A stretch of 64,000 nt of DNA, taken from Epiperipatus broadwayi. Taxonomy: Eukaryota; Onychophora; Udeonychophora; Euonychophora; Peripatidae. The stretch is from positions 496,001-560,000 of the forward strand of contig JAQFVV010000316.1 in NCBI GenBank assembly GCA_028023455.1, in the 5' to 3' direction. Positions 62,701 through 64,000 of this stretch are shown piece by piece. The notes under the pieces are model-generated. The model had not been told where the DNA came from, did not search any database, and saw only the letters and a program-made list of their open reading frames with translations. The translations under genes and the position numbers were made by a program. The stretch's first letter is position 1; each line of letters begins with the position of its first letter.

Positions 62701-64000
62701 AGAATATAACCCAATGTTACATAAATAGCAACATAAAAAAAAAATTATTACAAAAAAAAAAAATTCACTTTTTTTTTTTTACCAATAAAAATAAAACCCT
62801 TTAGTCCATAAGTAAGTATTCTTCGCACTAAGATGATGGTTAAACGCATATAGTATAAATTCGATGGCCATGTTCTGCATGGCTTCATAGTCAAATGAAT
62901 AAACATTTTTTTTATACATGGCAAAAACATTTCAAATAATAAAATGCAAACAGTTCTTATATCTAACAGTTCAACATTAGAAATAATTTATAGATATAAG
63001 AATGAAACAAAGACATATAATTACAATTATTTGTCATGATAGTGGAAATGACAACGTTGTAGTTTAATTATTATCTTTCAGCTGATATAAACTTATATTT
63101 GACTTTCCATAAGCTTAGCTATTTATTTACTTAGAAACAAAGCTTCATTATAATTTCTGTCTCTTTTTTGAAAAATATATTTCAACATTTTAGTATTATA
63201 AAAATTTATAGCATTTCACATATTTATTTAACTTTATTGTGTAGAGAAATAGACATTTCCATGTGATTTTGAAGTAATTAAACAAGCAATTCGTTAGCAG
63301 AGAATATATTAGCATTACAAATGTCTATCAAATATTTTTGCTAACAGTAATACATAAAGCAAAGACTTAATATAATAATTTCCAATACTTTATTAGATAT
63401 TGTTCTTTTCCCAAGCAGAGTTTTATAGCGTGAGGGATATTAATAACTAAGTCATATTTATAATTTTAAAGTCAATTTAATGGTTTTTAGCAATAATTAA
63501 ATATTAGTAAAACAGACAAATTACTATAATACACAGGTTCCTTTAAATTTAACTTTGCGTCTGTTAGAAAACTTATTGTCTATTCTTATCATGAATAATT
63601 TAAGCAAACATAAGCTGGTAAATAGTTCTGCATAATTCTTTTTAAATAAATGAGATAATTTATTTTGCACTTGCATTTTAATAAAAATCATTCCAAAATA
63701 AGCTTTACTAATTTGATAAAAATAATCACTTACAAATTTCCAGAGCATTTCTTTCTAAGTAGTGAAAGTATAATTATAACGTGATATCAAGAAATGGGGA
63801 TTGCCAAAAATTTACTCAGAATGCATTATTGTTCTCCAGAATAACATTATTTTTACTTAACACTTTTAAAACAACACAAAAAAAATTATAATAAAATTAT
63901 TATTTTATTTTTTTCTTTATGTGCCAAAAGATTAAAATTTAGCCCCAAAGTTCCTCTTCCAGTTGAGTGTAGAGTGTAGTGAAGACTGTAAGCCCTATAT
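59757..64000. other. AT-rich non-coding stretch
   Basis: No gene or clear mobile element is supported over this ~4.2 kb. 61789-61830 has a phrase (GGAAAGTTTTGCTTTTATTAA) that may be a distant relative of foldback family C. Open frames at 59622-59864, 62748-62930 and 63524-63748 lack domains. 63930-64000 is less AT-rich and could begin something beyond the window. Confidence 0.45.

Overview
The window looks like an intergenic or deep intronic stretch of an AT-rich invertebrate genome. Microsatellites are abundant, tRNA-derived SINEs have A-tails and target-site duplications (TSDs), non-LTR retrotransposons and Penelope-like elements (PLEs) recur, and no bacterial gene organisation or convincing host coding exon is visible. 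A mollusc, perhaps a cephalopod, fits this mix; that is inference, not proof.

Layout. 1-1000: GC-richer higher-order tandem repeat. 3.0-4.9 kb: dead RTE-type LINE. 5.8 kb: tRNA-SINE with a 15-bp TSD. 13.7-14.05 kb: PLE GIY-YIG fragment. 17.64-18.08 kb: diverged ~130-bp tandem repeat. 21.26-21.59 kb: possible pol II promoter and first exon. 23.2-24.0 and 27.2-27.7 kb: two opposed copies of one LINE 3' end. 25.0-25.6 kb: second RTE relic. 27.77-28.09 kb: foldback with a hammerhead ribozyme (family C). 29.2-30.0 kb: foldback with a nested SINE. 30.0-31.4 kb: palindrome of two tandem dimers, each unit carrying a hammerhead (family A). 34.2-37.4 kb: two 5'-truncated PLE copies head to head. 41.65-42.05 and 59.35-59.74 kb: two 396-bp copies of a terminal-inverted-repeat element whose interior is flipped between copies. 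43.8-45.0 kb: palindromic array of ~482-nt units, each with a hammerhead and a tRNA-like box B (family B); other family B pieces lie at 2.3, 46.3, 49.9, 51.9 and 57.7 kb. 47.9-48.4 kb: another PLE fragment. 52.45-57.41 kb: a nearly full-length L1/Tx1-like LINE with TSDs, inserted between two inverted family B copies.

The main result is three sequence-unrelated families of short repeats that each carry a type I hammerhead self-cleaving ribozyme. In two of them the ribozyme sits once per tandem monomer (~390-400 nt and ~482 nt), the organisation known for retrozymes, which are non-autonomous retroelements that spread through circular RNA and probably borrow PLE reverse transcriptase. Several PLE relics lie in the same window. 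All three families have a self-complementary stem III, which favours paired ribozymes, and all form head-to-head inverted copies, as does the PLE.

Everything protein-like here is decayed; I annotate no functional host gene.
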